Source: Deinococcus gobiensis I-0
GTDB taxonomy: Bacteria > Deinococcota > Deinococci > Deinococcales > Deinococcaceae
Direction: 5' to 3'
DNA: 64,000 nucleotides
NCBI RefSeq assembly: GCF_000252445.1
Contig: NC_017790.1
Location: 2,799,087-2,863,086 of the forward strand
Both the position numbers and the translations under genes were made by a program. Every line of letters begins with the position of its first letter. Position 1 is the first letter of the stretch. Shown piece by piece: positions 52,120 through 61,205 of the stretch. The notes under the pieces were generated by a model, which was not told the origin of the DNA, did not search any database, and saw nothing but the letters and a program-made list of their open reading frames with translations.

Positions 52120-52815
52120 ATGATCGACATGCAAAAACGCGCCGTGGTGCTGCTCTCGGGCGGGCTGGACTCCAGCACCGTGCTGGGCCTGACCGTGCGC
52201 GAGGGCTACGCCTGCACGGCCCTCTCCTTCCGCTACGGGCAGCGGCACACCGTCGAGCTGGAACGCGCCGCGACCATCGCCCGACAGTTCGGTTCCGACC
52301 ACCGCGTCATCGACATCAATATCGGCTCGTTCGGCGGCAGCGCCCTGACCGACGAGGCGATGGACGTGCCCACCGGGGGCACCCAGGACGGCGTGATTCC
52401 GCCGACCTACGTGCCGGGGCGCAACACGGTGTTCATCGCGGTGGCCCTGAGCCTCGCAGAGGCCATCGGCGCCGAGCGGGTCTGCCTGGGCATCAACGCG
52501 GTGGACTACAGCGGCTACCCCGACTGCCGCCCGGAGTACCTCGCGGCCTATCAGACCCTCGCCGACCTCGCCAGCAAGGCGGGGCTGGAGGGACGCGGCG
52601 CGGTACTCACGGCGCCCCTGCTGGCCATGTCGAAGGTGGACATCGTGCGCGCGGCGCTGGACGTCGGCGTGCCCATCGGGGAGACCTGGAGCTGCTACCA
52701 GGGCGGCAAGGAGCCTTGCGGCGTGTGCGACTCCTGCATGATCCGCGACAAGGCGCTGGCCGAGGCCGGACACCCGGAGCTGACCGGCCCGGCCTCGCCC
52801 TACCACCAGGGCTGA
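52120..52815 (+). CDS. queC: 7-cyano-7-deazaguanine synthase QueC
   Basis: Amidates and dehydrates the carboxy-deazaguanine to preQ0 with two ATP. The 231-residue product has the PP-loop [58 protein letters not shown] and the zinc cysteines SCYQGG...CGVCDSC. A purine-rich AAAGGA precedes ATG 52120. This completes the queF-D-E-C pathway except for folE. Confidence 0.95.
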   Translation: MIDMQKRAVVLLSGGLDSSTVLGLTVREGYACTALSFRYGQRHTVELERAATIARQFGSDHRVIDINIGSFGGSALTDEAMDVPTGGTQDGVIPPTYVPGRNTVFIAVALSLAEAIGAERVCLGINAVDYSGYPDCRPEYLAAYQTLADLASKAGLEGRGAVLTAPLLAMSKVDIVRAALDVGVPIGETWSCYQGGKEPCGVCDSCMIRDKALAEAGHPELTGPASPYHQG

Positions 52816-52820
52816 GCGGG

Positions 52821-52855
52821 GCGTTGAGGGCCGCTGCCGGAGCGGCCCTCAACGC
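52821..52855. terminator. 15-bp bidirectional hairpin between queC and EamA
   Basis: GCGTTGAGGGCCGCT (52821-52835) pairs without error with AGCGGCCCTCAACGC (52841-52855), loop of 5 nt. It covers the stop codon of the convergent EamA gene (52849-52851). No T tract, so termination may need Rho or a bidirectional clash. Confidence 0.6.
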
Positions 52856-53751
52856 TCTGGGGCTGGAGCGGGCAGTTCGGCGTGCGGGGCCTCGTCGCCC
52901 CGCGTGCTCAGGATCGTCGCGCCCACGACCAGCAGTCCCCCCAGCAGCCCCCGCACCCCCACTTGCTCGCCGATGAGCACGAAGCTGAAGGCCGTGGCCG
53001 CGACCGGCTCCAGGGTGTAGACCAGACTCGCCTCGGCGGCGCTGACGTGACGCTGGCCGACCGTCTGGAGCAGTGTGGTCAGGGCGGTCGCCACCACACC
53101 GAGGTACAGCAGCGGGCCCCACGCCCCCGGCGGAGGCAGCAGACGCCCCGGCTCGGCTACCGCCGCCCAGACCAGCGCCAGGCCCGCGACCGCCAGCACT
53201 TGCGCCAGCGTGAAGGGCAACGGCGCGTGGTTGCGGGCCACCTTTTCCAGCGTGACGATGAAGCCCGCGTAGGTCACGGCGCAGGCCAGCGCCCACAGGT
53301 CGCCCACCACCAACCGCCCCCCTTCCCAGGAGAGCAGGGCCAGTCCGGCCACCGCCAGCGGCAGGGCGGCCCACAGCACGGCCGGAATTCGGCGGCGCTG
53401 CGCGGCCACCAGCCATAGAGGCACGAGCACCACGCTCAGGGCCGTGAAGAAGGCGGCGCGGTTGGCCCCGGTGGTCTGGAGGGCGACCGTCTGGGTGCCG
53501 TACCCGGCGATGAGCCACGCCCCGAGCAGCAGGCCATCGCGCCACAGCGGCGAAGCCGGGGCCACAGCGGGCCGGGCCGGGCGCAGCAGCAGGGCCGCCG
53601 GCAACAGGGCCAGCGCCGCGATCAGAAAGCGCCACGCGATGAGCACCGCCGGGGGCAGGACCTCGCCAAGCTGCTTGACCACCGCGAAGGTGCTGCCCCA
53701 GACCGCCGTCACGAGGATGAGAAGAAGCAGGCCGCGCAGACGGGAGGTCAT
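52849..53751 (-). CDS. EamA/DMT-family transporter
   Basis: A 300-residue drug/metabolite transporter of ten helices in two EamA repeats: [31 protein letters not shown] and [28 protein letters not shown] start the two halves. [22 protein letters not shown] and the later [33 protein letters not shown] are the paired EamA signatures. Substrate unknown. ATG 53751 overlaps the stop of a leaderless mini-ORF (ATGA); a longer in-frame start would lie upstream of the promoter. Confidence 0.85.
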   Translation of the reverse strand: MTSRLRGLLLLILVTAVWGSTFAVVKQLGEVLPPAVLIAWRFLIAALALLPAALLLRPARPAVAPASPLWRDGLLLGAWLIAGYGTQTVALQTTGANRAAFFTALSVVLVPLWLVAAQRRRIPAVLWAALPLAVAGLALLSWEGGRLVVGDLWALACAVTYAGFIVTLEKVARNHAPLPFTLAQVLAVAGLALVWAAVAEPGRLLPPPGAWGPLLYLGVVATALTTLLQTVGQRHVSAAEASLVYTLEPVAATAFSFVLIGEQVGVRGLLGGLLVVGATILSTRGDEAPHAELPAPAPER

Positions 53752-53795
53752 CCCGAACCCAGGCGGAAGACGCGGAGACACTTCAGGTCGGACAC
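53748..53795 (-). CDS. Leaderless 15-codon mini-ORF overlapping EamA start
   Basis: GTG 53795 lies 7 nt after TACAAT and reads [15 protein letters not shown] with TGA at 53750-53748, overlapping the EamA ATG (53751-53749) as ATGA. This is the third instance of the pattern found at ftsH and yqeK. The peptide has one Cys and is basic; its own function is unknown. It may serve only to carry leaderless ribosomes to the EamA start, where the Shine-Dalgarno match is poor. Confidence 0.5.
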   Translation of the reverse strand: MSDLKCLRVFRLGSG

Positions 53796-53802
53796 GTCGA
53801 GA

Positions 53803-53808
53803 ATTGTA
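53803..53808 (-). promoter_or_regulatory. Leaderless -10 TACAAT before EamA mini-ORF
   Basis: TACAAT on the minus strand, 7 nt before GTG 53795. Confidence 0.6.
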
Positions 53809-53820
53809 CGGAGCGGACGA

Positions 53821-53856
53821 CAAAAAGGGGAGGATCGCCGGCTGGCTCTCCTCCCC
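53821..53856 (-). terminator. Terminator of the DUF11 operon
   Basis: On the minus strand GGGGAGGA pairs with TCCTCCCC (plus 53849-53856 and 53827-53834), followed by TTTTTG. Confidence 0.75.
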
Positions 53857-53875
53857 TCCCTGGCACTGGGCCGGC

Positions 53876-56800
53876 TCAGTTGATCTTGGCCCGGAAACAG
53901 AAGCTGCCGGTGGTATTGATCGCCAGTGTGCCGATGGTCGCCGTCACCGTGTTGCCGGAGACACTGGTGGTCGCGCCTGTGAAGGCCGTGCTGGGCGTCA
54001 CCTGCATATTGCCCTGCTTCACGAACAGGCTACCGGCGACCAGTGTGGTGTTGGCCGGAACCCCGTCGTCAATCCTGTAGTTGTTCAGGGGCAGGCTGCC
54101 GTAGTTGGTGAAGTCGATACAGTACTCCAGCACGTTCTGGGGAAGGCCGGTGCCGGTGCTGCTCCAGGCCGGCGAGGTCGCCGGGATGGGCGTGGCGGCC
54201 GGCGACGACCCGAGGTTGTGCACCTGCTTGAACAGCGCCGTGTAGGCCGTACCGGTGGTCGCCGTCGCGGCAGCCGAGTTAGCGGCGTTCGTCGCCGAGG
54301 CCGAGACGCTGTTGACCAGGGCGCTCTGGGGCTGGGTGGCCCGCAGGGTCGGCGCAGTGGGGGCCGTGACCGTGACCTTGAACGTACGGGTGGCCGCCGT
54401 CCCTGTCGCCAGGGTTCCCACCGACCAGGTCAGGTTCTGCCCGTTCTGGGTGGTCGTCACCGCATTGCCGTTCTCGGTGACGGTGGGCGTCCCGACGTTG
54501 GCAGGCAGGACATCGGTCAGCGTCACACCCGTCGCCGCGACGCTTCCGTTGTTGGTGACCGTAACGGTGTAGGTGAGCACGGGCGGCACAGGCTCGGCCC
54601 CACCGACTGGACTGGGATACAGCGCGACCGTCCGGTCAACCGTCTTGGTCACGGTAAGCACAGGCCTGGCCGTGTCGGTCACGGTGGGATCGTTGGGCGC
54701 AGGCGTGTTGGGATCGTCGCTGAGCACGCTGGTCGTCGCCGCGCTGCCGGTCGAGTTGTCCGAGTAGGTGGCGGTGGCCTGGTTGCTGACGCTGGTCGTT
54801 CCCGCGTTGACCGTCACCCGGAAGGTCAGGGTCGCCTCTCGGTCGGTCGTGACCGTGGGGGTGCTGTCGGCCTGAAGAACGCCGTTGGCCGCTCCCGGGC
54901 TGCTGATGATCTTGGCCGTGGCAAAGGGCATGGCTCCGTTGTTGTCGGCCACGGCCACCGTGTTCAGCTTGGTGCTGCCTGCGACGTAGGTTGCACCTGC
55001 CGGAATGGGATCTTGCAGCGTCGTCTCGGCCGCGCTGATGTTGCCGCTGTTCCTGACGATGATGGTGTATTCGATGGTATCGCCCGGAAGGATCAGGCTG
55101 CCGGCACTGCCCGCGACTTTCGCCGCCGTCTTGGTCACGCCGATGATCGGATTCAGGGTGGGATAGCTGCAGCTGGCCAGGTCGGAGTTGCCCCGTAGCG
55201 TGTTGGAGGCGGCTGTTTGGGTAACCGTAAGGGCAGCCAAATTGACCGCGATGATCCGTCCACCGGCAGAACTCGCATAGATGGTCTGCCCAATAGCCGC
55301 ATAACCGCCGTAGGTGTCAGTCCCGATATCTGTGTCGTTCAGGCGGCCCAGGAACAGGACACCGCCATTCGGGCGCACGAGGAAGGTATCGAGGTACGAG
55401 CCGTTGTTCCCGTTGTTCACGCTCAGGAACAGGTTACCGGCACTGTCGGCAAAGAAGTCGCCGCTTCCAGAAATGGTGACTGCAGGTGTTAGACCGGAAC
55501 TGTCCGTATAGTTCAGGGTCGTCGGGCCCGAAATGGTATAGGGCGCCGTGGTTTGAAATCTCCAGATCTGGGTACCCACACTGAAATAACCGAGTCCGTT
55601 TGGATTAACCGTGGTCGGCTGCGTCACACCCAGCCGTAGAACACGGAGACTCCCGGTAGTCAGCCCACTGATGGGCACCGAGGCAACCCACTGGCCTGTC
55701 GTCACATCGTAGACTTTGAGGTTTCCGTCTTCTGCCGCGACGAACAGTTTAGTTCCGTCTGCACTGACCCCTAGAGCCGCATTGACATTCGCGCTATTGG
55801 CTCCAGGAGGCACGGTGGCGATCGTATTCCCCACCGTGCCATCCGGCGACAGAGTAGCGATCTTCTGGAATCCGTTGGTCGTGTCTCCCAGGAGGGCATA
55901 GAAGTTATTCGTGCAGGCCAGCGGCGGATTGGTGATCGTCACGTCTTCGCCCGTGCTGCTGCCGGAGGCGTAGTTGCTGCCGGCCACCGTGCCGCCAGCC
56001 GCATAGGTATCACCGGGCGAAATGGTCCCCGTAGCACTCGTGCGGGTCGGATCGGTATAGCTGACCGTCGCCGGGTTCTGGTAGGTGCCGGCGGCCGCCG
56101 AGTTCAGGTTCACCGTGAACGTGACGCTGAGACTGCCTCCCTGTGGCAGAGTAAAGCTGCTGGTCGCGCTGCCGAATAGGGCCGTGGTGGTCCCCGTACC
56201 CGTCGCGCTTGCCGGGCCGCTTGCACCCCCGTTATAGGTCGTAGCTGTGGTGGCGCTGTAGGTAAAAGGTGCAGGCAGCACATCAGACAGGGTCACGCCA
56301 CTGGCCGTCCCCCCCGTATTGCTCACCGTGATGGTGTAAGACGCCGTCGTATTCGTGCCGGACACCCGCGAAGGGGTACTGGTCGTCTTGGTGACCGTCA
56401 GAGTGGGAAAGCAGGTCGCCGTGGCCGAAGCGCCGGGGACCTGGGACACGGTCGCCGTCAGGGCCTGCGTGCCCACACTCCCGGGCACCGCTCCGAAGGT
56501 ACCACCCGAGGTCGTCCCGGCTGCGCCGCCCGCGACAGACACGGCAGGCCCACTGCTGGACAGCACCACGGCGCCGCCACCACCCCCACCCCCCGGGCCG
56601 TGCGGAGACCCGCCGCCCGTGTTGGTCCCGCCGGTTCCGCCGTTTGCCGTGACGTTCAAGGTGCCGGGCAGCGCGTTGGGCGAGACGATCATCACGCTGC
56701 CGCCTGCGCCGCCACCACCGGAGCCGTCGTTGACGACGGAATTGTTGGCGTTCGCACCACTGGCCGAAACCGTACCGGAACCGGACACTGTGCCGGCCCG

Positions 56801-57943
56801 GACCATCACGACGCCGCCGCCCGCCGCGCCGCTACTCGCCAGACCATTCGCCGGCGTGCCCGTCGCGTTGTTGGTCGTTCCCGCGCCGCCACCGCCCCCC
56901 AGCGTGAGCTGCGAGACCCCGATCGAGACGGCCGCGCCCCCGATCCCCCCTACGGGGCTCTGGGAACTCCAGGCGTTGCCCCCTTTACCGCCGGCACCGC
57001 CACCGGCGCCGCCGCCGCCGCCCGTGTTCTGATCGTTGGCGGCTGGGTTGCTGTCCGTCCCGCCGCCCCCCGCGTTACCCGGCGCACCCCGGGCAGAACT
57101 GCCCCCCGGATAACCTTCGGTCGTGGTATCGGTCTGCACCGTTGCCCCGTTGGCAAGGACATACTGGGGCGTTCCCGCGACCCCTTCACCCTTCTGGGCG
57201 TGGTAGTTGTTACTCGCCGCACTGGCATACGCAGTGCCCGATCCTCCCGTGCCACCGGACAGGCCCCGGCCCGCCCCACCCCGGAAACCCAGGCCGGTCG
57301 CCGTGACACTTCCCCCGTTCAGCCCCAGCGATCCTGCCACGTCGAAGGCCACCACACCGCCGACCGCGCCGTTCCAGGCCGGCGCCGTCACCGCCGAAGT
57401 CCCGAGGGTCGCGCTGCTGTACTGCGGAATCCGGATGACCTGAAACCGCTTGGCGCCGCTGGACGCGCTATAGGCCGAGTTGGCGTAGCTGTTGATCAGG
57501 CCACCGCTGTTGCCGTCACCACGGATGCTGACGCTGCCGTTACCGCTGGAGGCCGAGGTCGCCACGACATACTCGTACTTCCCGGCATTGACGGCAGTCG
57601 CGCCGGAACCACTGGTCCCGCCGCTGCCGTAAGCAGTGCTGTCGGTGGAGTTGATGGTCGCGTCCTGCATCTGCATGACCAGCAGCAGGTCGCCTGCCGT
57701 GATCTGGGTACTGGCTCCGGCACTGGCCCCCAGCGAGAGGGTGTTCGCGCCGGCCGGGGCATTGGCCGTCCCCGGATAGTAGGTGTTCACGACCCCGGTG
57801 AGATTGGTCCCCACGCCGTCTTTCCCCGGCGTGGCGCAGGTGATGGCCTGCCCCGCCGAGCCCAGCGTGACCAGTCCGGTCACCAGCCAGGCGCAGGACC
57901 GCCACGCGCCGATCTTTGCTTTGTTCACCATGACTGTCCTCAT
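53876..57943 (-). CDS. Giant secreted Gly-rich / DUF11 repeat protein
   Basis: A 1355-residue secreted protein. After a signal peptide comes an N-terminal domain ([20 protein letters not shown]... to about residue 200), then a glycine-rich stretch (about 210-470). DUF11 repeats follow ([20 protein letters not shown] onward), then a propeller-like region (about residues 680-930, [39 protein letters not shown]) and more DUF11 units ([34 protein letters not shown]), ending [18 protein letters not shown]. No membrane anchor or sorting signal is visible at the C-terminus. ATG 57943 overlaps the barrel-gene stop (ATGA). Part of the propeller segment (about 55260-55620) hand-counts to 52-58 percent GC, lower than its surroundings. 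Confidence 0.75.
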   Translation of the reverse strand: MRTVMVNKAKIGAWRSCAWLVTGLVTLGSAGQAITCATPGKDGVGTNLTGVVNTYYPGTANAPAGANTLSLGASAGASTQITAGDLLLVMQMQDATINSTDSTAYGSGGTSGSGATAVNAGKYEYVVATSASSGNGSVSIRGDGNSGGLINSYANSAYSASSGAKRFQVIRIPQYSSATLGTSAVTAPAWNGAVGGVVAFDVAGSLGLNGGSVTATGLGFRGGAGRGLSGGTGGSGTAYASAASNNYHAQKGEGVAGTPQYVLANGATVQTDTTTEGYPGGSSARGAPGNAGGGGTDSNPAANDQNTGGGGGAGGGAGGKGGNAWSSQSPVGGIGGAAVSIGVSQLTLGGGGGAGTTNNATGTPANGLASSGAAGGGVVMVRAGTVSGSGTVSASGANANNSVVNDGSGGGGAGGSVMIVSPNALPGTLNVTANGGTGGTNTGGGSPHGPGGGGGGGAVVLSSSGPAVSVAGGAAGTTSGGTFGAVPGSVGTQALTATVSQVPGASATATCFPTLTVTKTTSTPSRVSGTNTTASYTITVSNTGGTASGVTLSDVLPAPFTYSATTATTYNGGASGPASATGTGTTTALFGSATSSFTLPQGGSLSVTFTVNLNSAAAGTYQNPATVSYTDPTRTSATGTISPGDTYAAGGTVAGSNYASGSSTGEDVTITNPPLACTNNFYALLGDTTNGFQKIATLSPDGTVGNTIATVPPGANSANVNAALGVSADGTKLFVAAEDGNLKVYDVTTGQWVASVPISGLTTGSLRVLRLGVTQPTTVNPNGLGYFSVGTQIWRFQTTAPYTISGPTTLNYTDSSGLTPAVTISGSGDFFADSAGNLFLSVNNGNNGSYLDTFLVRPNGGVLFLGRLNDTDIGTDTYGGYAAIGQTIYASSAGGRIIAVNLAALTVTQTAASNTLRGNSDLASCSYPTLNPIIGVTKTAAKVAGSAGSLILPGDTIEYTIIVRNSGNISAAETTLQDPIPAGATYVAGSTKLNTVAVADNNGAMPFATAKIISSPGAANGVLQADSTPTVTTDREATLTFRVTVNAGTTSVSNQATATYSDNSTGSAATTSVLSDDPNTPAPNDPTVTDTARPVLTVTKTVDRTVALYPSPVGGAEPVPPVLTYTVTVTNNGSVAATGVTLTDVLPANVGTPTVTENGNAVTTTQNGQNLTWSVGTLATGTAATRTFKVTVTAPTAPTLRATQPQSALVNSVSASATNAANSAAATATTGTAYTALFKQVHNLGSSPAATPIPATSPAWSSTGTGLPQNVLEYCIDFTNYGSLPLNNYRIDDGVPANTTLVAGSLFVKQGNMQVTPSTAFTGATTSVSGNTVTATIGTLAINTTGSFCFRAKIN

Positions 57944-60900
57944 TTCTTGCGGCCCAGCGTCTCGTCCAGCGTCAGGTCCAGGCGCAGGTATGCCCCGGGC
58001 TTGGTGTAGGCCGCGCTGCTCGTCAGGCCGTCGAAGCCCTTGAAGTTGTAGCCGGCGGTGAGCCAGGTGCCGGGCAGGGCGCGGAAGCTGCCCTCCAGGC
58101 CCACGCCGTACTGGGTGGTCTGGCTGGCGGGCTGGCTCAGCACGCGGCCCCAGGCGCCCACGCCGAAGCGCTCGCCCAGGTAGGCCGTGCCGCCCAGCGA
58201 CCCCTGCCAGGTGAAACTGCCCTGGTCGGCCAGCAGCGTGCGCGTTTCCAGGCCGCCGCGCAGCGCCCAGGTCGGCTCGCGGTACTCGGCGCTCAGGCCG
58301 GTGCTCAGCTCGGGCGCATTGCCCGCCAGGGTGCCCTGAAGGTACCGGGCGTAGCCCAGGCTGCTCAGGCGGTCGCCCCGGTAGGCGTAGCCCAGGCTCA
58401 GGCGCTGGCCGTCGCGGTCCTGACCGAATTCGGCCAGGGCGTCGGCGGTCAGCGTGAGCTGGTCACTGAGGCTGCCGGTGATCCCGGCGCGCACGACCAC
58501 CCCGAACTCGCCGTCTCGGCGGGTCACGTCGGTGCCCAGCGCCGCGCTGACCCGGTCGGTCTTGTAGTTCAGGTCGGCCCCGGCCCCCAGCTCGGCCGTG
58601 CCGGTCGCCATGCCGTACAGCGCGCTGCCGCGCAGGCCCAGAGCCAGGCGGTCGTTCAGCGGCAGGGTGGTCGTCACGCCGAAGCGGGCGCGGTTGCCCG
58701 CACCGCTCGCGGTAGGCAGTTCGTACCCGGCGGCGTAGGTGGTGTTCCCCAGGGTGCTGTCCAGGGTCAGGGCCGCGACATGGCCCTCGCCCCAGGTCAC
58801 CTTGTCGTTCAAGCCCAGGCTCACGTTGCGGCTCACCTTGAAGCGGGCGGTGATGTCGGTCGTGGTGTCCAGGTTGCCGCTCAGGGGCTGCGTGTGGACG
58901 ATGTCCACGTCCACCGGTTCCTGGTGGTAGCCCACGCTCGCCACGGCCCCCAGGCCGTACTCGTCCCCGAAGGCGTAACGCGCCCCCAGGCCCACGCTGA
59001 AGGGCGCGAGGCGGTAGTCCGCGCGGGCCGTGACGCTGCCGCCGCGCGTGTGGTCAGCATTCTCGACATCGGCCACGCGGGGCAGCGGCACGTCACGGTA
59101 CTGGGCGTCCACGACGGCGCTCAGGCGCGGGGTCAGGCGGCCGGTGTAGTTGCCGGTGACCTCCAGGCCGTCCGCGAACTTGCCCAGGCCCGCGTAGCCG
59201 GGCTGCTGGTAGCGCACGCGCGCGCTCAGGGCGTGGCCCTCGGCGGGGCTGGCGCTCACGCTGGCGCTCGCCTGCACACCGCCGCTGTAGGCGACCAGGG
59301 CGTCGGCGGTGGTGGAGCCGTCGGCGTACGTGCCGCGCACGCCCGCCGTGACCTGGCCGTCGAGGCTGACGGCGGCCGCACCCACCGTGGTCCGGCCAGC
59401 CGCGTATTTCACCTGCGCGCCGTAGGCCAGGGTCCGGCGGCCCAGCGGGTCGCTCAGGCGGTAGCTGACCGCCACGGCGCGCTCGTTGAGCTGGCCGTCG
59501 AGGCGGTCCAGGGCGCGGGTCAGGGTCACGACGCCGCTGCGCGGGTCCAGCACGTAGTCCACATTGCGGGCCAGCGTCACGCGCGACAGTTCCTTGCCCG
59601 TCTGGCGCTCCAGCGTCAGGACCTCGATGGTCTCGCTGCCCTCGCTGATGTTCCGGTCAGGCAGGTGCAGCAGCCGCGTGCCCTCGGGCGCGATACGCAG
59701 GTCCGACACGCGGTCGCCCGGCACGGACGCCACGAACCCCGACACCTGCGGGTTGGTCTTGCTGTAGGCGGTCAGGGCGGTCAGCTGCTCGCCCACCGGC
59801 AGCACGTCGATGGGCAGGGCCGAGCGGCGGTACTCGGCGCGGAAGCTCGGATGGTCGTAGCTCAGGGCCACCGGGTCGATGCCCTGCAGCGGTACCTGCT
59901 CGGTGCTGGCGTCGCCGTACACCGGGTTGCGCACCAGGGTGTTCTCGTCGGTGGGCAGCCGGTCCTTGTCGGCGGCGACGTACAGCTTGCCTGCCCCGAC
60001 CGGTCCCTCGTAGTAGGCGCGCGCCTGCCAGGTGAGGTCGCCCGCGCTCAGGTCGCCGTCCAGGCCCAGGGTCGCGCTCGCCAGCCCCACGCCGACGCTG
60101 TTGCGCCCCGGCGTGATATCGAAGCGGTAGGTGCGCGCGCCCGACCCTTCCTGCACGTCCAGGCGCAGCGGCACGGGCGCGCTCTGGGGCTGGAGTTCCA
60201 GCACGCCTTCGCCGTCGGTCAGCCGGACCTGAAAGCCGCTGTCGATGGGATTGGCGTCGGCCACGCGCGGCTCGAGGCTGCTGTTGACCGTGATGGTCTG
60301 CTGGCCCGAGGGATGGCCGAAGGCGTCGAGGGTCCGGATACGGATGCGGATGGGCGTGCTGCCGTCGGCCACGGTCGAGACCGGCGTGATCTCGGTGCGG
60401 GCGGTCGCGCCGGTCAGGTACACGGAGGTGGTCTGGCCCAGGAAGCTCAGGGTATTGGGACCGGGGCGGATGGGCACGCCCACGTAGGTCAGACGCTGCT
60501 TGCCGGCCGCGCCGTCCTGGGTGTTGGTGCCGATCAGATCCTCGGAGACCGGTGTGCCGTTCACGCTGAGGGTCGGCACCGTCCCCTGGGGGGCCTCGAC
60601 CGTCACCGTGATGCGGTCGCGCAGCCGGATGACGCTGCCGTCCACCGGGAATTTGATGGCCCCGGCGTTTTCCGTGTCTCCGGTATCAGGGGCGCTGGTC
60701 ACGGCCGAGGCCGACGCGAAATCGGCCGCGTCGATCTGGCCCTGGAGCACCTCGGTGCGGTTGCCCGGCAGCACGACGCTCAGGGCAGGCTGATCGAGCG
60801 CGGGCAGGGCGCCGCTCTGGGTCAGCTCGTAGCTGAGCAGGCCGCGCAGGGCGGAGGCTCCGGCGGTGTCCGTATCCGCCGCGCCGCCGGGCAGCAGCGC

Positions 60901-61203
60901 CGAGGCGGGCAGCGTCCAGTACAGCACGCCGCTGGCCCCCTGGACGGGATCGGCCACCGGCTTGCCGCCCAGCAGGCTGCTGCCCGGCACGGGGGTCGCC
61001 CCGGCGGGCAGGCGGTGCGCCACGACGACGGTCAGGGCCTGCGCGGGCACGTCGAAGGGCAACGAGACGGTGCTGCGCCGCAGGACCGCCGGGGCCTGGG
61101 CCTCCGCAGGCAGGACCGGCGCGCTCTCCTGTGCATGGGCCGCCGACCCCAGCATCAGCAGGGTGCTCAGGGTCACGGCGGCGTGTTTGGCGTTCAGCTT
61201 CAC
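57940..61203 (-). CDS. Outer-membrane-barrel-like surface protein
   Basis: A 1087-residue secreted protein with a signal peptide (MKLNAKHAAVTLSTLLMLGS...AHAQ). Residues about 40-550 are beta-sandwich-like units, including VEVLTL-type segment ERQTGKELSRVTLARNVDYV and LDPRSGVVTLTRALDRLDGQ, a motif seen in long secreted beta-proteins. From about residue 640 to the end, alternating hydrophobic/polar strands of about 10 residues repeat with aromatic ends (TVDAQYRDVPL, GLGARYAF, TAGYNFKGFDGL, GAYLRLDLTLDE), as in outer-membrane beta-barrels. GTG 61203 follows GGAGGT at 7 nt and lies 2 nt after the upstream stop. It may anchor or export its two neighbours. Confidence 0.65.
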   Translation of the reverse strand: MKLNAKHAAVTLSTLLMLGSAAHAQESAPVLPAEAQAPAVLRRSTVSLPFDVPAQALTVVVAHRLPAGATPVPGSSLLGGKPVADPVQGASGVLYWTLPASALLPGGAADTDTAGASALRGLLSYELTQSGALPALDQPALSVVLPGNRTEVLQGQIDAADFASASAVTSAPDTGDTENAGAIKFPVDGSVIRLRDRITVTVEAPQGTVPTLSVNGTPVSEDLIGTNTQDGAAGKQRLTYVGVPIRPGPNTLSFLGQTTSVYLTGATARTEITPVSTVADGSTPIRIRIRTLDAFGHPSGQQTITVNSSLEPRVADANPIDSGFQVRLTDGEGVLELQPQSAPVPLRLDVQEGSGARTYRFDITPGRNSVGVGLASATLGLDGDLSAGDLTWQARAYYEGPVGAGKLYVAADKDRLPTDENTLVRNPVYGDASTEQVPLQGIDPVALSYDHPSFRAEYRRSALPIDVLPVGEQLTALTAYSKTNPQVSGFVASVPGDRVSDLRIAPEGTRLLHLPDRNISEGSETIEVLTLERQTGKELSRVTLARNVDYVLDPRSGVVTLTRALDRLDGQLNERAVAVSYRLSDPLGRRTLAYGAQVKYAAGRTTVGAAAVSLDGQVTAGVRGTYADGSTTADALVAYSGGVQASASVSASPAEGHALSARVRYQQPGYAGLGKFADGLEVTGNYTGRLTPRLSAVVDAQYRDVPLPRVADVENADHTRGGSVTARADYRLAPFSVGLGARYAFGDEYGLGAVASVGYHQEPVDVDIVHTQPLSGNLDTTTDITARFKVSRNVSLGLNDKVTWGEGHVAALTLDSTLGNTTYAAGYELPTASGAGNRARFGVTTTLPLNDRLALGLRGSALYGMATGTAELGAGADLNYKTDRVSAALGTDVTRRDGEFGVVVRAGITGSLSDQLTLTADALAEFGQDRDGQRLSLGYAYRGDRLSSLGYARYLQGTLAGNAPELSTGLSAEYREPTWALRGGLETRTLLADQGSFTWQGSLGGTAYLGERFGVGAWGRVLSQPASQTTQYGVGLEGSFRALPGTWLTAGYNFKGFDGLTSSAAYTKPGAYLRLDLTLDETLGRKK

Positions 61204-61205
61204 TC

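Noticed and set aside
56550..57250. Gly-rich repetitive DNA as a CRISPR or tandem array
   Set aside because: Repeats are short glycine codon runs of a protein domain without regular spacers.
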